Source: Chloroflexota bacterium
GTDB lineage: Bacteria; Chloroflexota; Limnocylindria; Limnocylindrales; CSP1-4
NCBI GenBank assembly: GCA_016781485.1
Contig: JADDQH010000024.1
Location: forward strand, 1-37,259
Direction of reading: 5' to 3'
Length of the DNA stretch: 37,259 bases
The position numbers were made by a program, and so were the translations under genes. Below, in pieces: positions 1 through 7,936 of this stretch. The notes under the pieces were generated by a model. That model was not told the origin of the DNA and did no database searches. It saw only the letters and a list, made by a program, of their open reading frames with translations. Position 1 is the stretch's first letter. The number at the start of each line of letters is the position of its first letter.

Positions 1-151
1 CGAGGTACGCGGTCGGCCGATCGCGATCGGGTGCCCCCACCAGCCTTCTCGCGATGCCGAGCATCAGGTTGTTCTCGACCTCCGCGGCCTCGAGGAATGG
101 TCCGGCGCGAGCGAGGAACTCCGACGCGGAGTCGTGCTGGACGACCTTCAC
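1..151 (-). CDS. GNAT-family N-acetyltransferase, N-terminal fragment (cut by window edge)
   Basis: Fifty codons are visible, running leftward off the window. The translation begins MKVVQHDSASEFLARAGPFL and continues with an acidic stretch, then ENNLMLGIARR. A hydrophobic FL pair followed by a conserved NNLxLG segment is typical of the N-terminal region of one group of bacterial GNAT acetyltransferases. The GTG start overlaps the TGA stop of the upstream phosphatase gene (GTGA), so the two are probably translationally coupled. The acetyl-CoA binding motif would lie outside the window, so the family call rests on the N-terminus only. Confidence 0.55.
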   Translation of the reverse strand, partial: MKVVQHDSASEFLARAGPFLEAAEVENNLMLGIARRLVGAPDRDRPTAYL

Positions 152-1029
152 GCCGCCGCGTTCAGCAGTTCCAGAAGTGGCGCGTGGTGGAGCGGCGGCG
201 CCGCGATCGTCCCGACGCCGCGGCTCTTCCGGGCGAGGTCGAACCACGGCCCGCCCGTCTCATCGGTCACGGCGGCGCCACCCTCGGCTGCGATGAGACC
301 GGCAGCCGCGATGTCCCAGTTCGACAGGCCGCGCACCTGGACGAACGCGTCGAACCGGCCGTTCGCGACGTACGCGAGCGACAGCGACGCCGAGCCGAGG
401 CTGCGCGACACCCTGATCCGCCTCCGGATCCGCTGCGCGCGCCGCGCCCATCCTCTGTACGGGAGAGCGAGCGAGACGACGCAGTCGGACAGCTTCTCCT
501 TCGGTCGGTGCCCGATCGGCTGCCCGTCGAGCCGCGCACCCTCGCCCGCCACCGCCGTGAACAGCTCGTCCCGCGCCGGGTCGTAGACCACGCCGACGGC
601 CGGCCGGCCGTCGACCGCGAGGCCGATGCTGACGCAGAACAGCGGGATCGCGTTCGCGTAGTTCACGGTCCCGTCCAGGGGGTCGACGATCCAGACCCGG
701 TCCGTGACGGGTGGGGGCAGTGGGCTCCCGCTCGCCTGTCGTCCCTTCGGCGTGTCTGCCCCGTCGGCGCGGCGCTCGAGGCGGTAGCCGCCCGCTTCCT
801 CGGATAAGCTCGAGTCGTCCGGGAACGCTTCACGGATCGCACTCAGGATCAGCTCCTCGGAGAGGTGGTCAACCTCCGTCACGACGTCGTGCTCCCCTTT
901 GTGCTCGATCCGCTCCAGCTGCCCGTAGCGCTCCATCTGGAGGCGGCCGGCGCGCCGCGCCGCGTCCGACGCCAGCGCGAGCTCGGCCTGGAACGTCCGT
1001 GGTAGAGACAGGTTCGGCGAGGACGACAC
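148..1029 (-). CDS. Inositol-monophosphatase-family sugar/nucleotide phosphatase
   Basis: A 293-residue Mg-dependent phosphatase of the IMPase/FBPase/CysQ superfamily. Visible motifs are DVVTEVD near the N-terminus, the acidic EEAG metal site, the signature WIVDPLDGTVNY, and the C-terminal WDIAAAGLIAAEGG. All metal-binding acids expected of the family are present. Substrate is not predictable between inositol phosphate, histidinol phosphate and 3'-phosphoadenosine phosphate. I chose the GTG start at 1029 because a TAGAAT -10 box lies exactly 7 nt before it. A longer reading from ATG at 1053 would place that box inside the gene. It is followed by an overlapping GNAT gene. Confidence 0.9.
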   Translation of the reverse strand: MSSSPNLSLPRTFQAELALASDAARRAGRLQMERYGQLERIEHKGEHDVVTEVDHLSEELILSAIREAFPDDSSLSEEAGGYRLERRADGADTPKGRQASGSPLPPPVTDRVWIVDPLDGTVNYANAIPLFCVSIGLAVDGRPAVGVVYDPARDELFTAVAGEGARLDGQPIGHRPKEKLSDCVVSLALPYRGWARRAQRIRRRIRVSRSLGSASLSLAYVANGRFDAFVQVRGLSNWDIAAAGLIAAEGGAAVTDETGGPWFDLARKSRGVGTIAAPPLHHAPLLELLNAAA

Positions 1030-1042
1030 GCGGGCGATTCTA
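1030..1042 (-). promoter_or_regulatory. Leaderless promoter of the phosphatase gene
   Basis: On the minus strand TAGAAT (complement of 1037-1042) is followed by 7 nt and then the GTG start. Transcription would start at or next to the start codon. No convincing -35 hexamer is seen, as with most of the similar promoters here. Confidence 0.55.
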
Positions 1043-1170
1043 GGAGGCCGCATCGGTGTCCCTTGCCGCCTCCGCCGGCCGAGCCGAAGATGCGCGCGGA
1101 CGCGAGGGATCTCAGCGTTCCAGATCATGTGCCTTTCCGGGAGCAGGTCCGGTAGCGCGGAAAGGGATGG

Positions 1171-2772
1171 ATGTCACGCAACGGATGGGTCCTCACGGCC
1201 GTCGTTCTCGGCTCAGGGATCGTGTTCCTCGACGCCACGGTCGTGAACGTGGCACTGCCACGGATCGGCCAGGAACTGCCCGCCACCGGGGTGAGCGTCC
1301 TCGAGGGGCTGACGTACGTCAACAGCGGTTACTTCGCGACGCTGGCCGCGCTGCTGATCCTTGCCGGCGCGTTGGCCGACCACTACGGGCGACGGCGGAT
1401 GTTCTCGATCGGCCTTGCCGGATTCGGGGTCACGTCCGTGATGTGCGGCCTCGCCCCGACGATGGAGCTGCTGATCGTGTCGCGGGTCCTCCAGGGCGCG
1501 GCGGGCGCGGTGCTCGTCCCGAACTCCCTCTCGATCATCACGGCGACGTTCGACGGCGGCGAGCGCGGGCGCGCGTTCGGCGTATGGGCGGCGGCGACGT
1601 CCGCGACCACGCTGCTCGGCCCTCTCGTCGGTGGTTTCCTCGTCGACGCGGCATCGTGGCGCCTCGCCTTCCTCATCAACGGCCCACTGGTGGCGCTGGC
1701 GCTCTACGCGACACTCCGGCACGTCCCGGAGAGCCGAGACGAGACGTCGACCGGCCGATTCGACTGGCTGGGCGCCGCGGTCATCGCGGTCGGGGTCGGC
1801 GGCCTCGCGTTCGGCGCCATCCGCGGCCAGGAGCGGGACTGGAACGACGCGCTCGCGTTCGTCGCGCTCGCCGTCGGGGCCGTCGCCACCGTCGCTTTTC
1901 CGTTGCTCATGGCGATCTCGAAGCAGCCGCTCGTGCCGCTCGGTCTGTTCCGCTCGCGCGATTTCGCCGTCGCGAACCTGTCGACGTTCGTCGTCTACGG
2001 CGCGCTCTACGTGACGCTGGCCTTTCAGGGACTGTTCCTGCAGAACACGGTGGGGTACACCGCGCTCGCCGCAGGCGCGGCGGTGCTGCCCGTGGGGATC
2101 GCGCTGACGATCTTCTCGACCCCGATCGGCGCCCTCGCCGCGCGGTTCGGTCCTCGGCGGTTCCTTGCCGCAGGCCCGGCCGTGATGGCGCTCGGGCTGC
2201 TCTGGCTGGCGCGCATGCCGTCGGGGACGCAGCCGTGGCGGGCGAGCGTTACGGAGCCAGGTACGCTGATCCCCTCCGCCGGCTACCTCGTCGACGTGCT
2301 GCCGGGGATCGTCCTCTTCGGCAGCGGGCTGACGCTGCTCGTCGCGCCACTCACTGCAGCGGTCATGGGGTCCGTCCCGGTCCGCAACGCAGGGCTCGCG
2401 TCGGCCATCAACAACGCGGTGTCGAGGGTCGGCGCGCCGCTGATCAGCGCCGTGATCTTCATCGCGATCGTCGGCAGCTTCTACGCCGCGCTCGAGTCAC
2501 GCGTGCCCGCCCTCGACGCCTCGTCGGCCGAGGTGCGCCGCACACTGCAGCCGCTCCAGCCGCCCGCCGCCGGCGTCCCGCCCGACCACTCGGCGGCTGC
2601 TCGGGAGGCGTCCACGGACGCCTTCCGACTCGCGATGCTCGTCAGTGCGGGACTGCTGCTCGCCGGGTCCGTGATCAACGCGGCGGGTATCAGCGGGCAG
2701 GGGCACCGGGGCAGACCTGACGGCGCGCTGCGGACCACCGACGACGCGGTCCCGGAGACTCCAGCCCCCTAG
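1171..2772 (+). CDS. MFS multidrug exporter, DHA2 (14-helix) family
   Basis: A 533-residue integral membrane protein of the EmrB/QacA type, which expels drugs by proton antiport across the cytoplasmic membrane. It opens with FLDATVVNVALP (motif D1 of 14-helix exporters, acidic residue in helix 1), followed by the loop motif A as GALADHYGRRRMF and the antiporter motif C region GPLVGGFLVDAASWR. The hydrophobic profile fits 14 helices, with a soluble stretch near residues 440-475. The ATG is preceded by a purine-rich GGAAAGGG ribosome site. It is divergent from the phosphatase gene and convergent with the next gene, so is probably monocistronic. The drug substrate cannot be inferred, and no adjacent TetR or MarR regulator is present. 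Confidence 0.92.
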   Translation: MSRNGWVLTAVVLGSGIVFLDATVVNVALPRIGQELPATGVSVLEGLTYVNSGYFATLAALLILAGALADHYGRRRMFSIGLAGFGVTSVMCGLAPTMELLIVSRVLQGAAGAVLVPNSLSIITATFDGGERGRAFGVWAAATSATTLLGPLVGGFLVDAASWRLAFLINGPLVALALYATLRHVPESRDETSTGRFDWLGAAVIAVGVGGLAFGAIRGQERDWNDALAFVALAVGAVATVAFPLLMAISKQPLVPLGLFRSRDFAVANLSTFVVYGALYVTLAFQGLFLQNTVGYTALAAGAAVLPVGIALTIFSTPIGALAARFGPRRFLAAGPAVMALGLLWLARMPSGTQPWRASVTEPGTLIPSAGYLVDVLPGIVLFGSGLTLLVAPLTAAVMGSVPVRNAGLASAINNAVSRVGAPLISAVIFIAIVGSFYAALESRVPALDASSAEVRRTLQPLQPPAAGVPPDHSAAAREASTDAFRLAMLVSAGLLLAGSVINAAGISGQGHRGRPDGALRTTDDAVPETPAP

Positions 2773-2788
2773 GCGGCTGGCCGCGTCG

Positions 2789-3301
2789 CTACGTGCAGCG
2801 GACCTTGAGGCGAGTGACGTCGACCGCCGCGGCGGCGGGCGCGGGCCCCGGGCTGATCGTGCGCGTGAACGTCCGCGTCTCACGGGCGGGGATCGAGTCG
2901 GTCAGGAACACGAGGTCGCCGCTGCCCGCGATCGGTCCACGGCTCACGCGGCAGCTTGCCGCCGACGCTCTGCTTCCCTCGTTCGTGACGGTCACGACGA
3001 GCTCCGCGCTCCCGTCGGCGCGGGAGCTCGCGGCGTCGAGTCGCGACCCGAACGGGCCGATGCCCGAGACGCTGAAGGAGCCCAGCACGGCCAGCAGCAC
3101 GAACCCGGCGATGACGCCCAGGAGGATCGTCCCGTGGGCCTGGGTCGCGCTCGGCCCCTTCAGCTGGCCGGGATTGTCGAACTCGCACAGCGCGACACCC
3201 GCAGGAGTCGGCCGACCGCACCGGACGCAGCGGTCCTCCGGCGCGGCAGCGGCCCGGGGAGGGCGAGCGGGGACGGTCTCGGATGACGGGGTGGAGGGCA
3301 T
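2789..3301 (-). CDS. Zinc-ribbon, single-pass membrane protein of unknown function
   Basis: A 170-residue protein. Residues 1-22 are Pro/Ala rich. A zinc-ribbon-like CVRCGRPTPAG sequence follows with a third Cys in CEFDNPG (C25, C28, C39). A transmembrane helix lies at about 57-80 (TILLGVIAGFVLLAVLG). The remaining 90 residues look like an extracytoplasmic beta domain similar in style to FxLYD or CARDB-type domains: VVTVTNEGS, then RETRTFTRTISPG. Only three ribbon Cys are evident, so zinc binding may be incomplete. It ends 16 nt from the convergent MFS gene. Function unknown. Confidence 0.75.
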   Translation of the reverse strand: MPSTPSSETVPARPPRAAAAPEDRCVRCGRPTPAGVALCEFDNPGQLKGPSATQAHGTILLGVIAGFVLLAVLGSFSVSGIGPFGSRLDAASSRADGSAELVVTVTNEGSRASAASCRVSRGPIAGSGDLVFLTDSIPARETRTFTRTISPGPAPAAAAVDVTRLKVRCT

Positions 3302-3313
3302 GCCGCAAGCCTA
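3302..3313 (-). promoter_or_regulatory. Leaderless promoter of the zinc-ribbon gene
   Basis: TAGGCT (complement of 3308-3313) lies 6 nt before the ATG at 3301, the same geometry as other genes here. Confidence 0.45.
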
Positions 3314-3412
3314 TCGCGGCTGAACGGCGGACGCCTCCGTGGCGCTCTGAGGCAACTCGCGCTGCCCGGAACCACCCGTCCGCCAGCGCGGCTCCCGGGC
3401 CGCGCAGCGCAC

Positions 3413-4300
3413 CTACCCCGATCCGGCGCGTTCCGCGGCGGACAACACCGCGGGGACATCGCGGGGCCGGATCCACTGCAGCACGATCTCGTCCGCGCCC
3501 CGTTCGCGCCAGCGCTCGGCTTCGCCTCTGAGGTCGGCGAACAGTGGCTGCCGCTCCGCCGGGACGTCGCGCTCCAGATCCACCGCGGCGACGATCCCGA
3601 CGTCGCGCCGCGCCCGTCCGGCCGCTGCCAGCGCTTCTTCGAACACCGGCAACAGCGCGTCGAGCCGGACGGCGTCGGTCGTCCAGCCATCACCGATCCG
3701 CGCCGCCAGTCGAGCGCCGCCAGGGGAGACGGCGCCGACGATGATCCGCGGCGGTGGTTGCGGGGCGGGGTGGGCATACGCGCCTGCAAGACGATAGTAG
3801 CGACCTTCGAAGCTGACCGGCCCTCCACTCCAGAGCAACCGGAGCACCTGGACGGCCTCCTCGAGTCTCGCGACGCGCTCGGGCGCCTCGGGGAAGTCGA
3901 TCCCGTACGGGAGGAGCTCGCTGGGGTTCCCGCCGATCCCGATCCCCACCTCGACGCGTCCCGCGGCGAACTCATGGAGTGTCGCCGTCATCCGCGCGAG
4001 GACGGCCGGATGCCGGTTCATGACGTTGTTCACGAAGCTGCCGACCCGGATCCGGGTGGTCCGTGCCGCGGCCGCAGTGAGCGTCGTCCAGCACTCGAGG
4101 ACGGAATCCGTCTTCCGACCGCGACTCACGAAGTGGTCCCAGCACCAGACGCTGCGGTACCCGGCCCACTCGAGCAGCCCGGCGGTCTCCACCCACCATC
4201 CGGCCGTCACGCCGATCGACGTCAGGTTCACACCGATCCGGACAGGCTCTGGCTCCACTCGGGTCGAGCCCGTCGGGTCGGGGCCCCTCTCGTCGGTCAC
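3413..4300 (-). CDS. LLM-class F420/flavin-dependent oxidoreductase
   Basis: A 295-residue luciferase-like TIM-barrel oxidoreductase. The N-terminal strand is VRIGVNLTSIGV, then a WDHF segment, then GSFVNNVMNRHPAVLARMTATL, and the hallmark GRVEVGIGIGGNPSE. The DGWTTDA segment towards the C-terminus is also typical. Family members transfer hydride between reduced F420 (or FMNH2) and varied substrates. F420 use is inferred from the sequence type and from cofC, cofD and cofE 6-9 kb away. The GTG start overlaps the TGA of the phosphorylase gene (GTGA), so the two form an operon. An open frame extends 156 codons further upstream, but that part is the out-of-frame shadow of the phosphorylase. Confidence 0.88.
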   Translation of the reverse strand: MTDERGPDPTGSTRVEPEPVRIGVNLTSIGVTAGWWVETAGLLEWAGYRSVWCWDHFVSRGRKTDSVLECWTTLTAAAARTTRIRVGSFVNNVMNRHPAVLARMTATLHEFAAGRVEVGIGIGGNPSELLPYGIDFPEAPERVARLEEAVQVLRLLWSGGPVSFEGRYYRLAGAYAHPAPQPPPRIIVGAVSPGGARLAARIGDGWTTDAVRLDALLPVFEEALAAAGRARRDVGIVAAVDLERDVPAERQPLFADLRGEAERWRERGADEIVLQWIRPRDVPAVLSAAERAGSG

Positions 4301-5043
4301 GCGGACCCGGTGCCGGCCGCCAGCGCGACCTCGATCATGCGGTCGGTCGCCTGCTCGAGCTCGTCGAGCGAGAGATAGCTCTCCTCGGACGTCGTCTCCT
4401 CGGAAAGCACGTCGGACACGGTCAGGATGCATGCCGCCCTGACGTCCTTCCCCTGCCCCGCGGCGCGCGCCGCGAGATAGAACAACGCCGATGACTCCAT
4501 CTCGAAGGCGAGCACGCCGCGCGAGCGCCACTTCGGCACGTAGTCCGGGTCGGGGTTGTAGAAGACGTCGACCGTCGCGACCTGGCCGACGTGCGGGGTC
4601 ACGCCAAGCCCCGCGGCCGCGTCCACGAGCGCGCGCGCGAGCGAGAAGTCCGCGACGGGCGCGTACGCGTCCGCGTGCAGGTACGTTCTGGTCGCTCCGT
4701 CCGCAGGCGTGGCACCCGACGCGACGACGAGATCGCCGGTTCGGATCCCCGGCCCGATCCCCCCGCACGTCCCGACGCGGATCAGCCTCGTAACGCCCAG
4801 CATCAGCAGCTCTTCCACCACAATCGACAGCGACGGGGTGCCCATCCCCGTCGTCTGGACGCTGACCGGCTGGCCCTGCCAGGTCCCGGTGTATCCGAAC
4901 AGCAGCCGGTGCTCGTTGACCTTCCGCGTGTTCTCCAGCCCCCCGTCGAAGCGCGCCGCGATCCGTGTCGCCCGGTTCGGGTCACCGGGGAGCAGCACGA
5001 CGGGGGCATAGTCCTCGGGCTCGGCGCGCAGGTGGATCGGCAC
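4297..5043 (-). CDS. deoD: Purine (or uridine) nucleoside phosphorylase, DeoD/Udp family
   Basis: A 248-residue hexameric-type nucleoside phosphorylase, which cleaves (deoxy)nucleosides with phosphate to free base and (deoxy)ribose 1-phosphate in the cytoplasm. Motifs are LPGDPNRATRIA (phosphate binding), RVGTCGGIGPGI, FEMESSALFYLA (ribose binding, conserved Met-Glu) and LTVSDVLSEE with the catalytic-type Asp. FYNPDPDY replaces the usual DeoD FYSPD segment. Deciding between purine nucleoside and uridine as substrate would need alignment. The GTG start has a strong GGAGGA site about 5 nt upstream. It precedes and overlaps the LLM gene. With DeoC at 35-36 kb it fits deoxynucleoside salvage. Confidence 0.88.
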   Translation of the reverse strand: MPIHLRAEPEDYAPVVLLPGDPNRATRIAARFDGGLENTRKVNEHRLLFGYTGTWQGQPVSVQTTGMGTPSLSIVVEELLMLGVTRLIRVGTCGGIGPGIRTGDLVVASGATPADGATRTYLHADAYAPVADFSLARALVDAAAGLGVTPHVGQVATVDVFYNPDPDYVPKWRSRGVLAFEMESSALFYLAARAAGQGKDVRAACILTVSDVLSEETTSEESYLSLDELEQATDRMIEVALAAGTGSA

Positions 5044-5179
5044 GGGGTCCTCCGGAGGGGTGGTGGGATCGAGTCGATCGGAGCCAGCTCAGGGTCGAGT
5101 CTACCGGCGAGGGCGACCACGAGACAGACCGATCGCGTGTCCCCCAGGCCGCTTCGCTGCGGGTTCCGACAGGGTGGAC

Positions 5180-5191
5180 TACGGTGGCTCC
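5180..5191 (+). promoter_or_regulatory. Possible leaderless promoter of the osmolyte ABC operon
   Basis: TACGGT (5180-5185) lies 6 nt before the GTG at 5192. This supports the GTG over the in-frame ATG at 5279 but is weaker than the other examples. Confidence 0.35.
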
Positions 5192-6418
5192 GTGACGACC
5201 TCGACCGACCTGCGTGATCCGCACGCCGCGACCACCCCCGCCGGACGGGCTCGCGGAGACATCTCTGGCGATGGTCGCATGGCTGGTGCCACCGTGGAGT
5301 TTCGGCACGTCACGAAGCGTTACGACCGCGGACACAAGGGGCGGGGCGCCGTCAACGATCTCTCTCTCACCGTGCCTGCCGGGAACATCTGCGTCCTCGT
5401 CGGCCCGTCCGGGTGCGGGAAGACCACGACGCTGAAGATGGTCAACCGACTCATCGAGCCGACGAGCGGGGAGATCCTGATCGACGGTCGGGATGTCCAG
5501 AAGGAACCGGTGACCGAGCTCCGGCGCAGGATCGGCTACGTCATCCAGCAGGTCGGGCTCTTCCCACATCTCACGATCGGCCAGAACGTCGCCGTCGTGC
5601 CCTCGCTCCTCGGGTGGTCCAACGCGCGCAAGGCCGAGCGGGTCGAGGAGCTGCTCACGCTCGTCGGCCTGGACGCGGCACGGTACCGCGACCGCTACCC
5701 CCACCAGCTCTCCGGCGGCGAGCGCCAGCGCGTCGGTGTCGCCCGCGCCCTCGCCGCTGACCCGCCCGTGATGCTGATGGACGAACCCTTCGGCGCTGTC
5801 GACCCGATCGTCCGCGAACGGCTGCAGAACGAGTTCCTCCGACTCCAGCGCGAGCTGGCGAAGACCATCCTGTTCGTGACCCACGACATCGACGAGGCGA
5901 TCAAGATGGGTGACGTCGTCGCCGTGATGCAGACCGGCGGCGTCCTCGCGCAGTTCGGCACACCGACCGACATCCTCGCGAACCCGAGCTCCGATTTCGT
6001 CGCGCGGTTCGTCGGCGCGGACCGCGGGCTCAAGCGCCTGTCACTGATGCGCGTCGCGGACCTCGAGTTGCGGCCGCCGGTGACCGCGCGACCGGGCGAT
6101 CACGCCGCCGAGTCGCGGAGTCGCGCCCTCGCCGACCCATTCCCCTACCTGCTGCTCGTCGACACCGACGGTCGTCCGCTCGGCTGGCTCGACGAACGCT
6201 CCATTCCGCAGACCGGGGTGATCACCGACGCCATGGCGATCCCGATGTCGCCGCTCGTAGGCTTCGACACCACGCTCAAGGACGCTCTCTCGATGATGCT
6301 CGACGCAGACGTCCACGCGGCGATCGCGGTCGACGAGCAGGGGTGCGTGCACGGGCTGGTGACGGTCGACGCGATCGCCGAGGTGATGCAGAGGCGCGCG
6401 GATAGGTGGAGCCGATGA
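5192..6418 (+). CDS. opuCA: Osmoprotectant ABC importer, ATP-binding subunit with CBS domains
   Basis: A 408-residue ATPase that powers uptake of quaternary amines such as glycine betaine, choline or carnitine. Walker A is GPSGCGKTTT, the Q-loop region is YVIQQVGLFPHLT, the ABC signature is LSGGERQRVGVARAL, Walker B is VMLMDEP and the switch His is FVTHDIDEA. IGYVIQQ, FGAVDPI and EAIKMGD are typical of the OpuCA/ProV/OpuBA group. About 130 C-terminal residues form a CBS pair, the ionic-strength sensor in characterised OpuA-type transporters. The GTG start follows a -10-like TACGGT; an ATG at 5279 (giving MAGATVEF) is a reasonable alternative. The stop overlaps the next gene as ATGA. Confidence 0.92.
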   Translation: MTTSTDLRDPHAATTPAGRARGDISGDGRMAGATVEFRHVTKRYDRGHKGRGAVNDLSLTVPAGNICVLVGPSGCGKTTTLKMVNRLIEPTSGEILIDGRDVQKEPVTELRRRIGYVIQQVGLFPHLTIGQNVAVVPSLLGWSNARKAERVEELLTLVGLDAARYRDRYPHQLSGGERQRVGVARALAADPPVMLMDEPFGAVDPIVRERLQNEFLRLQRELAKTILFVTHDIDEAIKMGDVVAVMQTGGVLAQFGTPTDILANPSSDFVARFVGADRGLKRLSLMRVADLELRPPVTARPGDHAAESRSRALADPFPYLLLVDTDGRPLGWLDERSIPQTGVITDAMAIPMSPLVGFDTTLKDALSMMLDADVHAAIAVDEQGCVHGLVTVDAIAEVMQRRADRWSR

Positions 6419-7056
6419 TCCGCTGGGACTGGATCGGGCGCAATCTCGACGATATCGCCGAGAGCCTTGCGGAACACCTCACGCTCACGGTCATCGCCGT
6501 TCTGGTCGGATTCGCACTGAGCTTCGCCGCCTCGTTGCTCATCCACCGCCGGCGATGGCTGTACGCCCCGTTCACGTCCGTCTCGGGGTTCCTGTACACC
6601 ATCCCGAGCCTTGCCCTGTTCGCCTTCCTGGTCCCGTTCACGGGTCTGTCGCTGCTGACCGCCGAGATCGGCCTCGTCAGCTACACACTGCTCATCCTCA
6701 TCCGGAACACCGTGGCCGGACTCGACGGCGTCCCGGCGGAGGTCCGGGAGGCCGCGGATGGGATGGGATACTCGCGGTCCCAGCGGCTGTGGCGCGTCGA
6801 GCTTCCACTGGCGCTGCCCGTGATCGTGGCGGGACTCCGCATCGCAACGGTCACCACGATCGGCCTCGTCATGGTCACCGCGCTCATCGGTCAGGGCGGC
6901 CTCGGCCAGCTGATGCTGCGCGGCTTCAACCGCCAGTTCCCGACCATGATCTACGTCGGGTTCGTGCTCTCCGTGGCGCTCGCCGTCATCGCGGACGCGG
7001 CTCTGCTCCTGGCCCAGCGAGCCCTCACTCCCTGGTCACGTGGCGGCGTACGCTGA
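6415..7056 (+). CDS. opuCB: Osmoprotectant ABC importer, permease subunit 1
   Basis: A 213-residue membrane protein of the OpuCB/OpuCD/ProW type with about five or six helices. It carries the permease-ATPase coupling (EAA) loop: EVREAADGMGYSRSQRLWRV, then LPLALPVIVAGLR. The text TIPSLALFAFLVPFTG near the start is characteristic of this family. ATG at 6415 overlaps the ATPase stop and has an AGGTGGAG ribosome site; GTG at 6406 is possible but lies on that site. It acts in the cytoplasmic membrane as half of the translocation path. Confidence 0.9.
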   Translation: MIRWDWIGRNLDDIAESLAEHLTLTVIAVLVGFALSFAASLLIHRRRWLYAPFTSVSGFLYTIPSLALFAFLVPFTGLSLLTAEIGLVSYTLLILIRNTVAGLDGVPAEVREAADGMGYSRSQRLWRVELPLALPVIVAGLRIATVTTIGLVMVTALIGQGGLGQLMLRGFNRQFPTMIYVGFVLSVALAVIADAALLLAQRALTPWSRGGVR

Positions 7057-7774
7057 CGAAGGGCCGCTCGGGCAACTCGTCGCCTGGCTGACCGATCCCG
7101 GCCACTGGACGGGCCCCGGGGGAGTCCCCACGAGGCTGCTCGAGCACCTCGAGCTGTCCGCGCTCGCCGTCATCGCCGGGATCGCGGTCGCCGTCCCGGC
7201 GGGGCTGGTCATCGGGCACACGGGCCGCGGCGCGTTCCTCGCCACGAGCGTCGCGAACATGGGCCGGGCGATCCCGTCCTACGCGCTCCTGCTGATCCTG
7301 TTCCCGGTGTTCGGGTTCGGCCTCGGCGCGCCGCTCGTGGCGCTCCTTCTGCTGACGATCCCACCGATCCTCACCAACACGTATGTCGGGGTGAGGAGCG
7401 TCGACCGCGACACGGTGGAGGCGGGCCGCGGGATGGGGTTCACGGCGCGGCAGATCCTCCTGCGGATCGAGGCACGACTCGCGCTACCGCTCGTCCTGGC
7501 GGGCATCCGGACGGCGGCCGTCCAGGCGGTCGCGACCGCGACCCTCGCCGCGCTCATCGCCGGCGGCGGGCTCGGGCGGTTCATCGTCGACGGCTTCGCG
7601 CGCCGCGACGAGGGCCAGCTGCTCGCCGGCGCACTCTTTGTCGGCGTCCTCGCGATCGTCACGGAGCGTGTCTTCGGCTTCCTCGAGCGGCGCGCCGTCC
7701 CACCGGGTCTGCTATCGGGTCGCGGTGCCGAGGTCGCGACGCCCGGGGCTCCGGTCGGCGCCGGGCGTGCGTAG
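7040..7774 (+). CDS. opuCD: Osmoprotectant ABC importer, permease subunit 2
   Basis: A 244-residue permease homologous to the preceding one. It has AIPSYALLLILFPVFGFG in place of the first permease's TIPSLALFAFLVPFTG. The coupling loop is DTVEAGRGMGFTARQILLRI and then ARLALPLVLAGIR. The helix-rich region ends near residue 215, followed by a short Arg/Pro-rich tail. The GTG start lies 17 nt inside the end of the first permease gene, indicating coupled translation. Two different permeases with one ATPase is the OpuB/OpuC arrangement. Confidence 0.9.
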   Translation: MAAYADEGPLGQLVAWLTDPGHWTGPGGVPTRLLEHLELSALAVIAGIAVAVPAGLVIGHTGRGAFLATSVANMGRAIPSYALLLILFPVFGFGLGAPLVALLLLTIPPILTNTYVGVRSVDRDTVEAGRGMGFTARQILLRIEARLALPLVLAGIRTAAVQAVATATLAALIAGGGLGRFIVDGFARRDEGQLLAGALFVGVLAIVTERVFGFLERRAVPPGLLSGRGAEVATPGAPVGAGRA

Positions 7775-7873
7775 CCGAGTGGCGTCCGCTTCAGAGCGGT
7801 CATCCGCCGCCGGCTCAGGCTCGTATCCGATCTAGACGGCGACACGGCTGGAGGCGGCCGGTCGGGGACCCGG

Positions 7874-7936
7874 TATAGTCCGGCTCGCCCGCGGGCCGTC
7901 GCCGACGGGACGGGCAGTAGGAACAGGAGGGACCCA
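7874..7936 (+). promoter_or_regulatory. Internal promoter and ribosome site before the binding-protein gene
   Basis: A TATAGT -10 box at 7874-7879 lies in the 162-nt gap after the second permease, followed by a leader of about 50 nt. An AGGAGG site (7925-7930) is well spaced before ATG 7937. Unlike the leaderless genes this one has a strong ribosome site. It would allow the binding protein to be made in excess over the membrane subunits. No clear -35 box. Confidence 0.5.

Noticed and set aside
1056-2720. A 554-codon open frame on the plus strand
   Set aside because: Out-of-frame shadow of the MFS exporter; the translation is Arg/Gly/Pro-rich and has no hydrophobic helices.
4301-4768. N-terminal extension of the LLM oxidoreductase frame
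   Set aside because: These 156 codons overlap the phosphorylase in another frame and read as Arg/Gly-rich shadow; the GTG at 4300 gives the normal family start.
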